Source of the DNA: Eggerthellaceae bacterium
Lineage (GTDB): Bacteria > Actinomycetota > Coriobacteriia > Coriobacteriales > Eggerthellaceae
Assembly (NCBI GenBank): GCA_017432445.1
Contig: JAFRJC010000001.1
Coordinates: 1-38,053 of the forward strand
Length of the DNA stretch: 38,053 bases
Direction: 5' to 3'
A model generated the notes under the pieces. That model was not told the origin of the DNA. It saw only the letters and a list, made by a program, of their open reading frames with translations, and searched no databases. The position numbers and the translations under genes are program-made. Shown here piece after piece: positions 37,568-38,053 of the stretch. The number at the start of each line of letters is the position of its first letter. Positions within the stretch are counted from its first letter, which is position 1.

Positions 37568-38053
37568 TGAAACCGCTTATATTCACTCAGGGCGGCAAGC
37601 GCATAGCCACGCTCACGCCGCAAGAGGGGAAGGCCGGCGAGGTGTTCACCCTCGGCTCCGCCGCGAAGTGCGACGTCGTCGTCTCCGCCGAGTACGGGCT
37701 TGCGCCGCAGCAGGTCTCCTTTGCGCCGGTCGGCAGCGTATGGTGGATCGGCGACATGGCCGCCGACGGCAGGCTCGAGATAGACGGGCGGCAGACCGCG
37801 GCCGAGGCGCTCGTTGGCCATGCTCACGTAAAGGTGGGCACCTTTGAGTTCGAGGTGGAGTGCGAGACGTCGGAGAACCGCAAGACCCGCCGCGAGGTCG
37901 CCTCTGACATCCTCTACGCGCATGCGCTTGCGAGCCTCTCCCGCAACATGGGCGACTCTGCCTCGGCGGACGAGGTGGAGCTGGAGAAGCGCATCTCCGC
38001 ATCGCTGGACGACATATTCTCTCGAGGCGTCCCCGAACTTGAGGGGCTTGGCG
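37567..38053 (+). CDS. FHA-domain protein of the Tad cluster (partial, runs off the window)
   Basis: The frame is open from ATG 37567, overlapping the cpaC stop by one base, to the window end (162 codons). The start has the FHA-type pattern: FTLGSAAKCDVVVSAEYGLA near 28-47, then PQQVSFAPVGSVWWIGDMAA and GRLEIDGRQTAA, with the later AHVKVGTFEFEVE. The canonical Ser and His of the phosphothreonine pocket are not clear, so binding may differ. After residue 105 the sequence is helical (RREVASDILYAHALASLSRN), which could be the start of a TadA/CpaF-type ATPase or a linker. FHA proteins occur in type II/IV-like secretion loci. Complete identity needs the downstream sequence. Confidence 0.7.
   Translation, partial: MKPLIFTQGGKRIATLTPQEGKAGEVFTLGSAAKCDVVVSAEYGLAPQQVSFAPVGSVWWIGDMAADGRLEIDGRQTAAEALVGHAHVKVGTFEFEVECETSENRKTRREVASDILYAHALASLSRNMGDSASADEVELEKRISASLDDIFSRGVPELEGLG

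Noticed and set aside
1..38053. tRNA, rRNA and riboswitch genes.
   Set aside because: No cloverleaf-like or conserved rRNA sequence was noticed while reading both strands; a covariance-model search was not possible here.

Overview
The window is a 38 kb piece of a GC-rich bacterial chromosome in which every convincing gene lies on the + strand. No rRNA or tRNA gene was recognised. The gene content fits an uncultured member of the PVC group (Kiritimatiellota, Lentisphaerota or Verrucomicrobiota-like), probably anaerobic and polysaccharide-using: Tat-exported Gfo/Idh/MocA oxidoreductases, a large autotransporter-type beta-strand protein, a DUF4838-like sugar-enzyme fragment, a GntR-LacI-type regulator and a divergent Tad pilus locus. 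The lineage is inferred from content; no phylogenetic marker is present.

Layout. (1) 1-7352: housekeeping block with a glycosyltransferase, plsY, a TrmJ-like tRNA methyltransferase, a uridine kinase-like P-loop kinase, a Tat-exported metallophosphoesterase and RecD2. (2) 7363-15529: an exported unknown protein, a 930-base intergenic region with two 23-bp-period repeat arrays, two Gfo/Idh/MocA proteins, an 899-aa surface beta-strand protein and a GntR-LacI-type regulator. (3) 15605-16003 is the N-terminal stub of a DUF4838-like gene, cut off where a lower-GC accessory island starts. (4) About 16004-22683: the island. A tightly overlapping operon of small phage-like genes (16169-18956) ends at a strong terminator. 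It is followed by two unknown genes, a third 23-bp array, a tandem pair of HU-like/Ig-like DNA-binding proteins and a small membrane protein. A short C-terminal enzyme remnant (22684-22932) lies just beyond and may be the other end of the broken gene. No integrase or transposase was found. (5) 23069-26828: a third Tat-exported Gfo/Idh/MocA protein and a beta-helix protein. (6) 26895-38053: a TPR protein followed by a Tad/Flp pilus cluster: two Flp pilins, a pilin-like protein, TadV peptidase, TadE/TadG-like proteins including an 850-aa one, CpaB, CpaC secretin and the start of an FHA protein. The motor ATPase and TadB/C genes must lie outside the window.

Regulation visible in the DNA. Seven genes have the same promoter type, an extended -10 (TGN directly followed by a TATAAT-like hexamer), usually with a -35 box 17 bp upstream. 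In the island promoter a 12-bp dyad, GGTGGAAGCACC, fills the -35/-10 spacer and recurs twice in inverted relation in the second gene, which suggests an autoregulated switch. Three island gene junctions carry a nearly identical block that serves as the C-terminal GGE codons of one gene and the Shine-Dalgarno plus start of the next. Degenerate 7-bp tandem repeats lie in several intergenic gaps. The best candidates for something undescribed are the island with its repeated operator and junction blocks, and the three unrelated-looking arrays that share a 23-bp period.
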